19,059 bases of DNA from an uncultured Bacilli bacterium (lineage in GTDB: Bacteria; Bacillota_I; Bacilli_A; ML615J-28; CAG-698), in the NCBI GenBank assembly GCA_947627395.1, contig CANQVW010000015.1, positions 1 to 19,059 on the forward strand. The letters are read 5' to 3'. The notes under the pieces were generated by a model. It was not told where the DNA came from and made no database searches. It saw only the letters and a program-made list of their open reading frames with translations. Positions 1 through 7,084 of the stretch are shown here, piece by piece. Position numbers and translations under genes: made by a program. Every line of letters begins with the position of its first letter. The stretch's first letter is position 1.

Positions 1-6
1 AAAAAT

Positions 7-41
7 TAAAGGAATAGGTAATTTAATAGCCTATTCCTTTA
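7..41 (-). terminator. Intrinsic terminator after the thioredoxin-like membrane protein gene
   Basis: A 12-base-pair perfect stem (positions 7-18 with 30-41) encloses an 11-base loop. Read on the minus strand, the stem is followed by a T-rich tail, the complement of the A-run at 1-5. It lies about 45 bases past the stop codon at 87 and would end that transcript. On the plus strand the tail is weaker (ATATTTTAG). Confidence 0.75.
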
Positions 42-86
42 TATTTTAGTATTGTTTAGGACTTTGCGATTGCCATATGATTTTTT

Positions 87-632
87 TTATTGATAATATT
101 GTTTTAATTCATTAATAATATCTGTTGATTTTATCCATGTTCTACTAACACTTCCCTGTTCTAAAAGGACTAAAACAGGAAGAGTATCTATAGTTGCTGA
201 AACACCTGAAACATTAAATACATTATCTTTTTTATTTCCACGAACATTATAGCCATAAATAGGTGATAAATCTAAACTTTTATCCCTGTAATTTCTTCGA
301 TAATAATTAAAGTAATTAAAAACATCTGGTTTTAAATTTTGTGCTTTTGAAACATTTGAGTTTGATGTGTCTGTTAATTTCTTGGTTGTGAAATCCTCTT
401 TAGCGGAATAAATGTAAACATAGTATTGTGCATCCTTCTTATTTTTAATGTCAACACGAACACTATAATCCACTCCTTGAATATCTTCATAACTATCAAA
501 TGTTTTCATTTCTCCAAATCGAAATATAAATAAAACTGCAAAACATACTGTAATAGCAAAAATGCAAACCCAAAATGTTATTAATTTAAACTTTTCAGTT
601 GTTGTATCACGATTCATTTCTTTTTTTGCCAT
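87..632 (-). CDS. Membrane-anchored protein with a possible thioredoxin-like fold lacking CxxC
   Basis: This 181-residue protein has a short basic N-terminus, one membrane helix at about residues 18-38, and a soluble domain probably outside the membrane. The soluble part reads like a thioredoxin fold. A hydrophobic strand YYVYIYS (70-76) stands where thioredoxins have the strand leading into CxxC. TLPVLVLLEQG (150-160) resembles the cis-proline strand and the beta-hairpin that follows it. The expected cysteine pair is absent: the strand is followed by AKEDFTTKK, and the soluble domain has no cysteine at all. A redox role is therefore unlikely, and a binding or structural role is inferred. The ATG is preceded by AAGGAAGG at good spacing. 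The gene is followed by a terminator and has its own candidate promoter at 677-705. The fold assignment rests on pattern only. Confidence 0.6.
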   Translation of the reverse strand: MAKKEMNRDTTTEKFKLITFWVCIFAITVCFAVLFIFRFGEMKTFDSYEDIQGVDYSVRVDIKNKKDAQYYVYIYSAKEDFTTKKLTDTSNSNVSKAQNLKPDVFNYFNYYRRNYRDKSLDLSPIYGYNVRGNKKDNVFNVSGVSATIDTLPVLVLLEQGSVSRTWIKSTDIINELKQYYQ

Positions 633-676
633 CTATATACCTTCCTTGTATATTAGTTTATCTTTTTCTATCATTT

Positions 677-705
677 ATTATACTAAAAAAAAAGGGCTTT
701 TGCAA
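677..705 (-). promoter_or_regulatory. Candidate housekeeping sigma promoter for the gene at 87-632
   Basis: On the minus strand TTGCAA (705-700) and a perfect TATAAT (682-677) are separated by 17 bases, close to the SigA consensus. The -35 box lies inside the hairpin of the terminator of the upstream lipoprotein gene, so terminator and promoter share sequence. The predicted start lies about 40 bases upstream of the ATG at 632. Confidence 0.5.
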
Positions 706-715
706 GCCTTTTTTA
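685..715 (-). terminator. Intrinsic terminator of the lipoprotein gene
   Basis: The hairpin has GGCTT paired with AAGCC, flanked by A/T pairs that extend the stem, a TTGC loop, and on the minus strand a run of nine Ts. The stem overlaps the TAA stop of the lipoprotein gene at 713-715. Confidence 0.75.
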
Positions 716-1711
716 CTTATTTTCATTCATCATATAAGAAGATGAAATTTTAATTAACTCATTTTTATTTAATGTTTTAGAAGCAATGGTATATTCAACA
801 CCTTCAAATATAAACTTAATATAATTATCTGTCATAATACCAACATTGCCCATAACCATAACAACATTACCTAATTCTGTAGTTGTTGATATTTTATCAG
901 AATAATTAATAAATTCTTGAATAATGGTTAAATTGTTTTCACCTGTAAACATCATGATGGTTCTAGCATCTTCCCCCGTTTTTACATTCTCACTTGTGGA
1001 AAGAGTTAAACCCTCGCTACAATAACTTGGTAATTCAAAATGACGATTTTTAAAAGTTAAACCTTGATCTCCATAAATTAAATAAGCTGTTGTCATACTT
1101 TCTTCAACATCAAATTCTTGATCAGAAACATTATAATCTAAAGCAATATCCGTAAATACGCAACGAATAAATAAATCTCCTTGAGCATCATAAACCAAAA
1201 CTTCCGTTGGTAAATTGGTTTGTTTATTGAAAATGATCTTTTGTTTTACTGCATCCGCATCTGTATGCATTTTTGTTTCCGTTTCAATCGTATAGGTTGT
1301 ATCTGTTTCTGTAATTAACGGATCTTGGTCATTGGCAATGTCTTGGGCTAAAGACTGTAATAAGTAAGGGTAACTTGCATTGGATGGCCAATTACTTTGA
1401 ATTTTAAAGTTTTTGTTCACAGATGGAACCAATACATATACTCCTTCTTTATTTTTTAAGATAATCTGTTGATCATCATTTTCAACGGACTTTAAAATAA
1501 CTTTAATGAATTCTGGTTGCTTATAATAAACACTAAATTCACTTTGTCTTCTTCCATGGTCAAAAAATGTTTCCATCACACCCTCAACTTTGTAACTTTT
1601 ACTTGAACTTAATTCACTCAAGAAAGATTCATCTGTTGATTCTTTTCCTTTACAACCTGCAAAACATACGAAAAGCAGGAGCAAAAATACAAGTACTATT
1701 CTTTTTTTCAT
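713..1711 (-). CDS. LolA-like / DUF4367-like lipoprotein
   Basis: This 332-residue secreted lipoprotein has a positively charged start, a hydrophobic run and the lipobox FAGC, with the lipidated cysteine at residue 20. It would be anchored to the outer face of the membrane after modification by Lgt, which is also encoded in this window. Residues of about 35-205 alternate short beta-strands (YKVEGVMETFF, EFSVYYKQPEFIKVIL, KQKIIFNKQTNLPTEVLVYD), the pattern of the LolA/RseB-like fold (COG2834) that binds lipids or peptides. The last 110 residues (LTIIQEF, GNVVMVMGNVGIM, VEYTIASKTLNKNELIKIS) resemble the DUF4367 module often found at the end of such Bacillota lipoproteins. The C. difficile germination lipoprotein GerS has a LolA-like fold, but nothing here ties this gene to germination. 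The start ATG follows AGGAGAGAG. Ligand and role are unknown. Confidence 0.7.
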   Translation of the reverse strand: MKKRIVLVFLLLLFVCFAGCKGKESTDESFLSELSSSKSYKVEGVMETFFDHGRRQSEFSVYYKQPEFIKVILKSVENDDQQIILKNKEGVYVLVPSVNKNFKIQSNWPSNASYPYLLQSLAQDIANDQDPLITETDTTYTIETETKMHTDADAVKQKIIFNKQTNLPTEVLVYDAQGDLFIRCVFTDIALDYNVSDQEFDVEESMTTAYLIYGDQGLTFKNRHFELPSYCSEGLTLSTSENVKTGEDARTIMMFTGENNLTIIQEFINYSDKISTTTELGNVVMVMGNVGIMTDNYIKFIFEGVEYTIASKTLNKNELIKISSSYMMNENK

Positions 1712-1820
1712 GTTTCTCTCTCCTTGTTTCTATCAATAAATGATATGTAATATTCAAAAAAATAATGTATATTTTTTAATCTTTTTACAAACAATATAAA
1801 AAAACAAGGAGGATTTAAAC

Positions 1821-2021
1821 ATGCGTGTTTTACAAAGAGTTGCTTTAGTAATTGCAATTATTGGAGCATTAAACTGGTTATTAATTGGTTTATTTAATTT
1901 CAACTTGGTTGCTTTCTTATTTGACAGTATTAGTGTTGTCATTTCTAGAATCATCTATTCACTTGTTGGAATTGCTGGTTTAATTTGCATTACTTATTTC
2001 TTTCATTTTGATCGTGATTAA
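1821..2021 (+). CDS. DUF378 family small membrane protein
   Basis: This 66-residue protein has two membrane helices, at about residues 6-28 and 35-60, separated by a short polar turn. The start LQRVALVIAIIGALNWLLIGLF, with its ALNWLLIG core, and the later RIIYSLVGIAGL segment are typical of the DUF378 family (B. subtilis YuzA type). The function of that family is unknown. AAGGAGG lies about eight bases upstream of the ATG, an ideal ribosome site. It is the only plus-strand gene here. It diverges from the lipoprotein gene and converges on whiA at a shared terminator. An overlapping minus-strand open frame at 1754-1954 is its antisense shadow. Confidence 0.85.
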   Translation: MRVLQRVALVIAIIGALNWLLIGLFNFNLVAFLFDSISVVISRIIYSLVGIAGLICITYFFHFDRD

Positions 2022-2041
2022 TTTGAAGAATATAAAATATG

Positions 2042-2074
2042 AAAAAAAGGTCTTAACAAATAAGGCCTTTTTTT
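2042..2074. terminator. Bidirectional terminator between the DUF378 gene and whiA
   Basis: Seven As, GGTCTT, a seven-base loop, AAGGCC and seven Ts form a hairpin with one G-T pair. The T-run is present on both strands, so it can serve the plus-strand DUF378 gene and the minus-strand operon ending in whiA. It overlaps the whiA stop codon at 2073-2075. Confidence 0.85.
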
Positions 2075-2999
2075 ATGAAGATAGGATGCTTTTCGCAACT
2101 TCTTCTAAATCTTTAAAGCAATGACTAATTCCTGATTTACTTAAATATCGTCCAATGACTTTTTCAGATTCATCACTTAATTCTTGCATCGTTGCTTCGG
2201 GAAACTCTATTCTAAGTGTCGCCACTTCCATAAGTCTTGTGGAAAGAGATTCAAACATTCCGTGATTTTGAATTAGGGCGATGTCTTCTAATTGTTTTTG
2301 TGCTGCGGCTCGGGTTTTTTCTGTATTTGCTAAATCACAATTGGTCATTCTATTAATGACACAATTTAAATCTTTGCGAATTCTTTCATTTTCAAAAATA
2401 AATAACTGAGTAGATATTCCAAACAATTTTAAACAATCGCCAATTTGTTCTGATTTTTTCACATAAAGGACTTCATATCCTTTTCTTTGAACATGTTTTG
2501 CTATAATACGATATTTCTTAAAATATTTTTGTATATATTGACATTCTTCTTCTTCATTACATTTAATTTCAAAGTGGTATCTTTCTTTTTTAGGATTATT
2601 AATCGACCCACGTGCTAAAAACATTCCTCGAATGACATCTTGTGGCATAAATTTGGTGGGAAATTCTTCAATAAAATTAAAAGATTCATCCATAATTTCT
2701 AAATCCATTAAAAAATCTTTGGTATTTTCATAAACAGAGATGTAATAATAACGATTTTTATGAAGATTTTTTTCATTTTTAGATTTTATTTCCACATTTT
2801 GATGGTAAATTTTTTTAATTGCCATGCAAATACGACGAATAATAAATAAATCTTTTGAACCCATTTCAATACGAAGATGATCTTTAGAAATGATGAGTTC
2901 TTTTTTTAAACGTAAGAAACCGTAAAGTTCTCCTTGTAATGAGGGAAGAGAAACATCTAAGGTTGTTATTTCTTTTTTTACATCTCCTGCAAATGACAT
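2073..2999 (-). CDS. whiA: Sporulation/cell-division regulator WhiA
   Basis: This is a WhiA family protein of 308 residues, close to the usual length of about 310-325. The N-terminus MSFAGDVKKEIT is characteristic. Residues of about 1-200 form the LAGLIDADG-endonuclease-like domain, with the conserved region around GMFLARGSINNPKKERYHFE, where the catalytic acidic residues of true homing enzymes are not kept. The C-terminal 100 residues form the helix-turn-helix domain, with RMTNCDLANTEKTRAAAQ, ATLRIEFPEATMQELSDES and the closing GISHCFKDLEEVA. In actinomycetes WhiA is a transcription factor for sporulation. In Bacillus it affects division and chromosome segregation. The gene is last in the operon, overlaps the end of trxB by 22 bases, and has an AGAGGAT ribosome site inside trxB. 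The rapZ and yvcK genes that often precede it are missing. Confidence 0.95.
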   Translation of the reverse strand: MSFAGDVKKEITTLDVSLPSLQGELYGFLRLKKELIISKDHLRIEMGSKDLFIIRRICMAIKKIYHQNVEIKSKNEKNLHKNRYYYISVYENTKDFLMDLEIMDESFNFIEEFPTKFMPQDVIRGMFLARGSINNPKKERYHFEIKCNEEEECQYIQKYFKKYRIIAKHVQRKGYEVLYVKKSEQIGDCLKLFGISTQLFIFENERIRKDLNCVINRMTNCDLANTEKTRAAAQKQLEDIALIQNHGMFESLSTRLMEVATLRIEFPEATMQELSDESEKVIGRYLSKSGISHCFKDLEEVAKSILSS

Positions 3000-3883
3000 G
3001 ATTGTATCCTCTTGGCAAGATGAGTTGCTACAACAGCTCCATCTCCAACTGCTGTTGAAATTTGTCTAACTTTTTTTGAAATTACATCTCCTGCTGCATA
3101 AAGTCCATCAACCTCACTCTTTCCCTCATCATCCACAATAACAAATCCTGAGGCATTTAAGACCCCTAAATGGGCAAGAAAATTTGTGTTAGGTTCAAAA
3201 CCGATAGCTTCAAAAAGAGCATTGACTTGAAGGACTCTTCCACTCTTTAAAGTAATTTGTTCTAAATGATCTTCTCCTTGTAAAGACTGGACTTCTTCCC
3301 TCAAACATAATTCGATATTTTTTTCTTTTTTTACTTGTTCTACTAAGTAATGTTCAGCGCGAAAGGAATCTCTGCGATGAATTAAATAAACTTTATTTAC
3401 AATTTTTGATAAATAAAGACTATCTTCCAAAGCGGTGTTTCCACCCCCAAGAACAGCAACATCTTTTCCTTTATAAAGAGCTCCATCACACAAACTACAC
3501 CAAGATAATCCTTTATGAATATATTTTTCTTCTTCTAAAAGTCCTAAAGTTCTATGTTTCATGCCACAAGCGACCACAACCGTTTTTGTTTTGATTTCTT
3601 GATTTTTTGTATAGACAGTAAAGTCTTCTTCTTTTCTAATATCTATTACTTCTGAAAAAAGAAATGGTGTTTGTAAGTCTTTTACTTGTTGATACATAGA
3701 TAAAGCAAGACTTGCTCCATCAATATAAGGAAAACCTGGATAATTTTCAATTCTAGGAGTATTGATCATTTGTCCGCCAGGAGCATTTTTTTCCACAACC
3801 AATACCTCTAAACCATTTCTTCTTAAATAAATGGCAGCGGTTAGTCCAGCAGGACCTGCACCAACAATAACACAATCGTACAT
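2978..3883 (-). CDS. trxB: Thioredoxin reductase (NADPH)
   Basis: This cytoplasmic FAD enzyme passes electrons from NADPH to thioredoxin. It has 301 residues. It begins MYDCVIVGAGPAG, with the FAD-binding GxGPAG at 8-13. The redox-active pair CSLC (129-132) sits in the expected place before DGALY. The NADPH loop GGGNTA (146-151) and HRRDSFRA (169-176) are kept, and the FAD-binding AAGDV lies at 263-267. The common form of the active site is CATC, so the two inner residues differ, but both cysteines are intact. The frame is open 43 codons further upstream, inside lgt. The ATG at 3883 is chosen because the family starts there and a GAGG ribosome site precedes it. The gene starts seven bases after lgt ends and overlaps whiA. 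Confidence 0.93.
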   Translation of the reverse strand: MYDCVIVGAGPAGLTAAIYLRRNGLEVLVVEKNAPGGQMINTPRIENYPGFPYIDGASLALSMYQQVKDLQTPFLFSEVIDIRKEEDFTVYTKNQEIKTKTVVVACGMKHRTLGLLEEEKYIHKGLSWCSLCDGALYKGKDVAVLGGGNTALEDSLYLSKIVNKVYLIHRRDSFRAEHYLVEQVKKEKNIELCLREEVQSLQGEDHLEQITLKSGRVLQVNALFEAIGFEPNTNFLAHLGVLNASGFVIVDDEGKSEVDGLYAAGDVISKKVRQISTAVGDGAVVATHLAKRIQSCHLQEM

Positions 3884-3890
3884 GTTTTCC

Positions 3891-4976
3891 TCACTTTCTT
3901 TTGCTTTCGTTATCATTTTCAATTTCCTTTGAAAATTCTTGGATTTTATCAAAGATTTCTTTAGACGATGGTAATTCTTTTGTTTCTTCATAAAACAAAT
4001 ATTCTTGTTCAAAAGAATCTATCATACAATTCATCTCTATGGTTGTGGGAAGATATCCTTCAGGATGTTGCCAAGTTCTGTTTTTATCAGAAAATCGGTG
4101 ATAAAAAACAATGCCCACCAAACCAAAAATAAATAAAAGAATTGAAATCACTTGAGCAACTTTTAATTTTGAAATCATTAAAGCATCTGTTCTAAAGATT
4201 TCCATACAAAATCTTACGATTCCATACCACATGCAGTAAAAAAAGAATCCGTCTCCTGGTTTATATTTTTTATGGTATCGACGTAATAAACAAATTAGAA
4301 TAAAGCCAATAAAATTCAAAATAGATTCATATAAAAAGGTGGGTTGATAATATCCAACATATTCTTGAATTCCTTCTCGATATTCAGCAATATACATTTG
4401 ATTGACAATAAAATTTGGCAAGAAACGAGATAACCAATGTCTTTGTACATCTAAATTAGGATATCCTGGAACCAATCCACCATGAGCTTCTTGATTAAAG
4501 AAATTTCCCCATCTGCCAAAGATTTGGCCAATTAGAAATCCAATAGCCACAATTTCAGCTAAATCTAAAAAGGGAATTTTCTTGAGTTTACAAAAGAGTA
4601 GAACAAATATAAAAGCAGCTAAAATTCCTCCATGGATTGCTAAACCACCATTGTGAATTTCTGTAAGAATAGTAATAGGTTCATCTTTATATTGATCCCA
4701 AGAAAAAAGACAATAATAAAGTCTTGCACCAATGATTCCTATGATGACCCCTAAACAAAGCCCAAGACTTAAATCATCAATTGAAATATTTAAATGTTTT
4801 GCGGAAGGAATAGAAAAAAGAAAAGCAACAAGAATGCCCATTACAATGCAAAGGGCATACCATGTCACTTGAATATGTAAACCAAATAAGGAAAAATCAA
4901 TTGCGTTTCTTTCAATAGGCTCTAAAGCATCATGAGGAAAGGATGCAAGAAGCGTTAGAAAAGATGCAATTTTCAT
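3891..4976 (-). CDS. lgt: Prolipoprotein diacylglyceryl transferase with C-terminal extension
   Basis: Lgt moves a diacylglyceryl group from phosphatidylglycerol to the lipobox cysteine of prolipoproteins in the membrane. Family marks are IHGGI (114-118), the signature GRWGNFFNQEAHGG (154-167), and RFCMEIFRTD (255-264), whose Arg and Glu match essential residues of the E. coli enzyme. About seven membrane segments are visible. The protein has 361 residues, whereas most Lgt proteins have 260-300. The excess is an acidic, soluble tail of about 65 residues after the last helix (about 294-361), predicted to be partly helical, plus a short hydrophobic N-terminal lead. Its ATG overlaps the hprK stop (ATGA), so the two are translationally coupled. 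Substrates in this window include the lipoprotein at 713-1711 and the germination C subunit. Confidence 0.95.
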   Translation of the reverse strand: MKIASFLTLLASFPHDALEPIERNAIDFSLFGLHIQVTWYALCIVMGILVAFLFSIPSAKHLNISIDDLSLGLCLGVIIGIIGARLYYCLFSWDQYKDEPITILTEIHNGGLAIHGGILAAFIFVLLFCKLKKIPFLDLAEIVAIGFLIGQIFGRWGNFFNQEAHGGLVPGYPNLDVQRHWLSRFLPNFIVNQMYIAEYREGIQEYVGYYQPTFLYESILNFIGFILICLLRRYHKKYKPGDGFFFYCMWYGIVRFCMEIFRTDALMISKLKVAQVISILLFIFGLVGIVFYHRFSDKNRTWQHPEGYLPTTIEMNCMIDSFEQEYLFYEETKELPSSKEIFDKIQEFSKEIENDNESKRK

Positions 4977-5911
4977 TCTTTATTTTCCCCTTTAACAATA
5001 CTATTGAGTTTATTCACAAATTCTAAAGCTGCATTTCTTCCAAAGCTTTTAACACGCCAATTCATCGCTGCTACTTCAATTAAAGTAGCTAGGTTTCTTC
5101 CCGGTTGGACATGAATGGTAACTTTAGGAATTTGAACATCAAAATAACTATCCATTTCTTGTTCTAATCCTAAACGATCTAAATTTACATGTTCATCCCA
5201 TTTCACTAAATCAACAATCAGCATGACTCTTTTTTTGTTTCGAAAAGCTTTAACACCAAACAAATCTACTACATCAACAATACCTAAACCTCTAATTTCC
5301 ATGAGTTTTTCTGTCATTTTAGGAGAGGAGGCAATCACTTCGAATTCGTCTTTACGAACTAAGTCAACCAAATCATCAGAAACTAAGGCATGCCCTCTTT
5401 TAATTAATTCCAAGGCCGTTTCACTTTTCCCAACAAAACTTTTACCTCTTAGTAGGACTCCTACACCATTAATATCTAACATAACGCCATGAACGGATTT
5501 CTTTTCCGCAAGTTCTTCACTTAAATAACTACTTAAAGTTGTAATAAAAGCTGTTGTTCTTTGTTTAGATTTTAAAATAGGAATTTTGTATTCATTGGAT
5601 GCTTGAATAAATTGTAAAGGAACTTCTTCCACATGAATGGTAAAAATAAAAACAGGTGGGTTATAAGAAAAAAGTTTTCGTGCTCGCTCTAATCTCTCTT
5701 CTTCTTTTAACATATAAAATAAATTCATTTCTTTTGTGCCTAATACTTGAATGCGATCATCTTCATAAAATTCAAAATAATTTGAATAGATTTCAACACC
5801 TGGTTGTGAAACAACAGTTCTTGTAATTTCTCTATCTAAATATTCTTCTCCCGAAATCACATCCAATTTTAAAACTTCAACACATTTTCTTACTGTTACT
5901 TTTTCTATCAT
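4973..5911 (-). CDS. hprK: HPr kinase/phosphorylase
   Basis: HprK phosphorylates and dephosphorylates Ser46 of HPr, the PTS carrier protein, and so links sugar transport to carbon catabolite control. It has 312 residues, a normal length. The N-terminal domain covers about 1-130. The catalytic domain shows H141, the P-loop at 156-163 followed by ETALELIKRGH, the D179-D180 pair, and the family signature MEIRGLGIVDVVDLFG (204-219). The P-loop reads GKSFVGKS where most family members have G-x-S-G-V/I-GKS, so a Phe replaces the second Gly. The G....GKS frame is intact. The start ATG overlaps the stop of the preceding gene (ATGA) and follows GGAGG. Its presence predicts an HPr with the regulatory serine elsewhere in the genome. 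Confidence 0.95.
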   Translation of the reverse strand: MIEKVTVRKCVEVLKLDVISGEEYLDREITRTVVSQPGVEIYSNYFEFYEDDRIQVLGTKEMNLFYMLKEEERLERARKLFSYNPPVFIFTIHVEEVPLQFIQASNEYKIPILKSKQRTTAFITTLSSYLSEELAEKKSVHGVMLDINGVGVLLRGKSFVGKSETALELIKRGHALVSDDLVDLVRKDEFEVIASSPKMTEKLMEIRGLGIVDVVDLFGVKAFRNKKRVMLIVDLVKWDEHVNLDRLGLEQEMDSYFDVQIPKVTIHVQPGRNLATLIEVAAMNWRVKSFGRNAALEFVNKLNSIVKGENKE

Positions 5912-6465
5912 ATTTTTCCTCCAAAATGTTTTCGTATCAATAGTTCAACAATAAAATGTTTTATCGTCGTTCGAATCATGAACACAAAAATCATTAAAAT
6001 GATAAACAGTGCCATATTACGAATTCTCATAAATATTGGAAAAATGGTGGCAATGACAATGCTAATTAAGGATGGTATTCCCATAATGAGTCCCATTGTT
6101 TTCATCACCCATTTAGAAAAGAAAATCATTAGAATTGTTCTTAATACAAATTCTATACCACTAAAATACAAAGCGTAAAATAACATATCTAAGACACTAT
6201 CCCAATAGGCTACTTTAAATATTCCATTCAAGCCAATAAAAATAAAAATGTTTAAACAAAAGGAAGCAATTAAATTGATTAAGATGGAACGAAAAGATTT
6301 TTTGGGTGCAGGAACACGAATAATTTTTGCTCCTTCCATACCGATTTGTTTTTCTAAAGATTCAATTAAACGATCAATTTCCTCTTCACTTGCTTTTTCT
6401 TCCATTTCTTTTTCTTTTTTCTTTTCTTCTTTTTTTAGTTCTTTTTCTTTTTTCTTTTCTCCCAT
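5908..6465 (-). CDS. Lysine/glutamate-rich four-helix membrane protein, unknown function
   Basis: I do not recognise this 185-residue protein. Residues 1-40 are almost only Lys and Glu with a few Met and Ala, and are likely a charged helix or coiled coil in the cytoplasm. After a linker (VPAPKKSFRS, 51-60) come about four hydrophobic helices at roughly 59-82, 88-112, 124-146 and 150-166, then a basic end. GTAGGAG lies seven bases before the ATG at 6465. A second in-frame ATG at codon 21 would remove most of the charged stretch but has no clear ribosome site. The gene overlaps the VanZ-like gene by 31 bases and hprK by 4, so it is co-translated with hprK. B. subtilis also has a small membrane protein (YvlD) before hprK, but no likeness to it is evident. 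Confidence 0.7.
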   Translation of the reverse strand: MGEKKKEKELKKEEKKKEKEMEEKASEEEIDRLIESLEKQIGMEGAKIIRVPAPKKSFRSILINLIASFCLNIFIFIGLNGIFKVAYWDSVLDMLFYALYFSGIEFVLRTILMIFFSKWVMKTMGLIMGIPSLISIVIATIFPIFMRIRNMALFIILMIFVFMIRTTIKHFIVELLIRKHFGGKI

Positions 6466-6965
6466 ATTTTTACTCCTACAAATCCAGTAACAAATCCTAT
6501 TATATTTAGTAATATATCCACAATATCAAATAGTCCTGTATGCATCACATACTGCATTGCTTCTAATGCGATGATAAGAAGAATTCCCATCCAAATTTTT
6601 TTTCTTAAAAAAAATCCTAGCGGAATAAATAAAACAATATTTCCTAAAACATTTACGGTTACTGTTTCATTTTTAAATAAATAAGGAAGCCAATCATTTA
6701 AATAAAAATCAAAATTATAACCGCTTTTACTTGTTCTAGAAAAAAGTAAAGTGATTAACCATGCAAAATAGATGACACATGCCATTTTTTCTTGTTTATA
6801 ATAAAGGGCAATTCCCCATAAAAGATAAAAAATAATTAAAACATAATAAACAAAATCTGGAAATACTTGTAGTCTTTCCATCAACCGATAGAAAAACAAA
6901 CCATAAAAGATTCCACCCAATATGTATATAATGATGAAATAAAGATGAACTATTTGTTGTTTCAT
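6435..6965 (-). CDS. VanZ-like family membrane protein
   Basis: This 176-residue protein has about five membrane helices. The VanZ-like domain is clear: NVLGNIVLFIPLG (105-117), then E135 and Q138, and the closing GLFDIVDILLNIIG (144-157), with the conserved D, D, N and G. VanZ of enterococci gives low-level teicoplanin resistance, but most family members have unknown roles in the envelope. It is the first gene of the operon that leads to whiA. No ribosome site is visible before the ATG at 6965, and an extended -10 box lies only eight bases upstream, so the mRNA may start almost at the ATG. The next in-frame Met (codon 29) also lacks a ribosome site and would remove the first helix. Confidence 0.85.
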   Translation of the reverse strand: MKQQIVHLYFIIIYILGGIFYGLFFYRLMERLQVFPDFVYYVLIIFYLLWGIALYYKQEKMACVIYFAWLITLLFSRTSKSGYNFDFYLNDWLPYLFKNETVTVNVLGNIVLFIPLGFFLRKKIWMGILLIIALEAMQYVMHTGLFDIVDILLNIIGFVTGFVGVKIWEKRKKKKN

Positions 6966-6973
6966 TCGTTAAG

Positions 6974-7002
6974 ATTATACCATACATTCCTTTTTTTTTC
7001 AT
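6974..7002 (-). promoter_or_regulatory. Extended -10 promoter of the VanZ-like/hprK/lgt/trxB/whiA operon
   Basis: On the minus strand TGG-TATAAT (6982-6974) is a perfect extended -10 element. With a 17-base spacer the -35 hexamer is ATGAAA (7002-6997), four of six matches to TTGACA. The predicted start is near 6966-6967, one or two bases before the ATG. It lies downstream of the uvrA terminator, so it is the likely main promoter of the operon. Confidence 0.6.
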
Positions 7003-7047
7003 TAATTTATTATTTTATTTTTCACATTTTTATGCATTTTTAAACAT

Positions 7048-7078
7048 AAAAAAAGACAAATTAAAAACTTGCCTTTTT
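7048..7078 (-). terminator. Intrinsic terminator after uvrA
   Basis: Positions 7050-7059 pair with 7069-7078 (ten pairs with one G-T), enclosing a nine-base loop. The minus-strand transcript then runs into seven Us. It lies just past the uvrA stop and separates the ligA-uvrA unit from the VanZ-like operon. Confidence 0.75.
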
Positions 7079-7084
7079 AATTCT

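Noticed and set aside
1..86. Search for a further gene at the left edge
   Set aside because: Only a terminator hairpin and AT-rich sequence are present, with no open frame that reaches the edge with coding character.
3884..4012. A longer trxB reading frame beginning inside lgt
   Set aside because: The extra 43 residues are outside the family and overlap lgt, while the ATG at 3883 has a ribosome site and gives the normal N-terminus.
5223..5492. An 89-codon plus-strand open frame
   Set aside because: It runs opposite the conserved catalytic region of hprK and is a compositional shadow.
6248..6509. Two overlapping plus-strand open frames rich in Phe and Ser
   Set aside because: They are the complement of the Lys/Glu-rich stretch of the membrane protein gene. 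Such A-rich codons give long open frames on the other strand.
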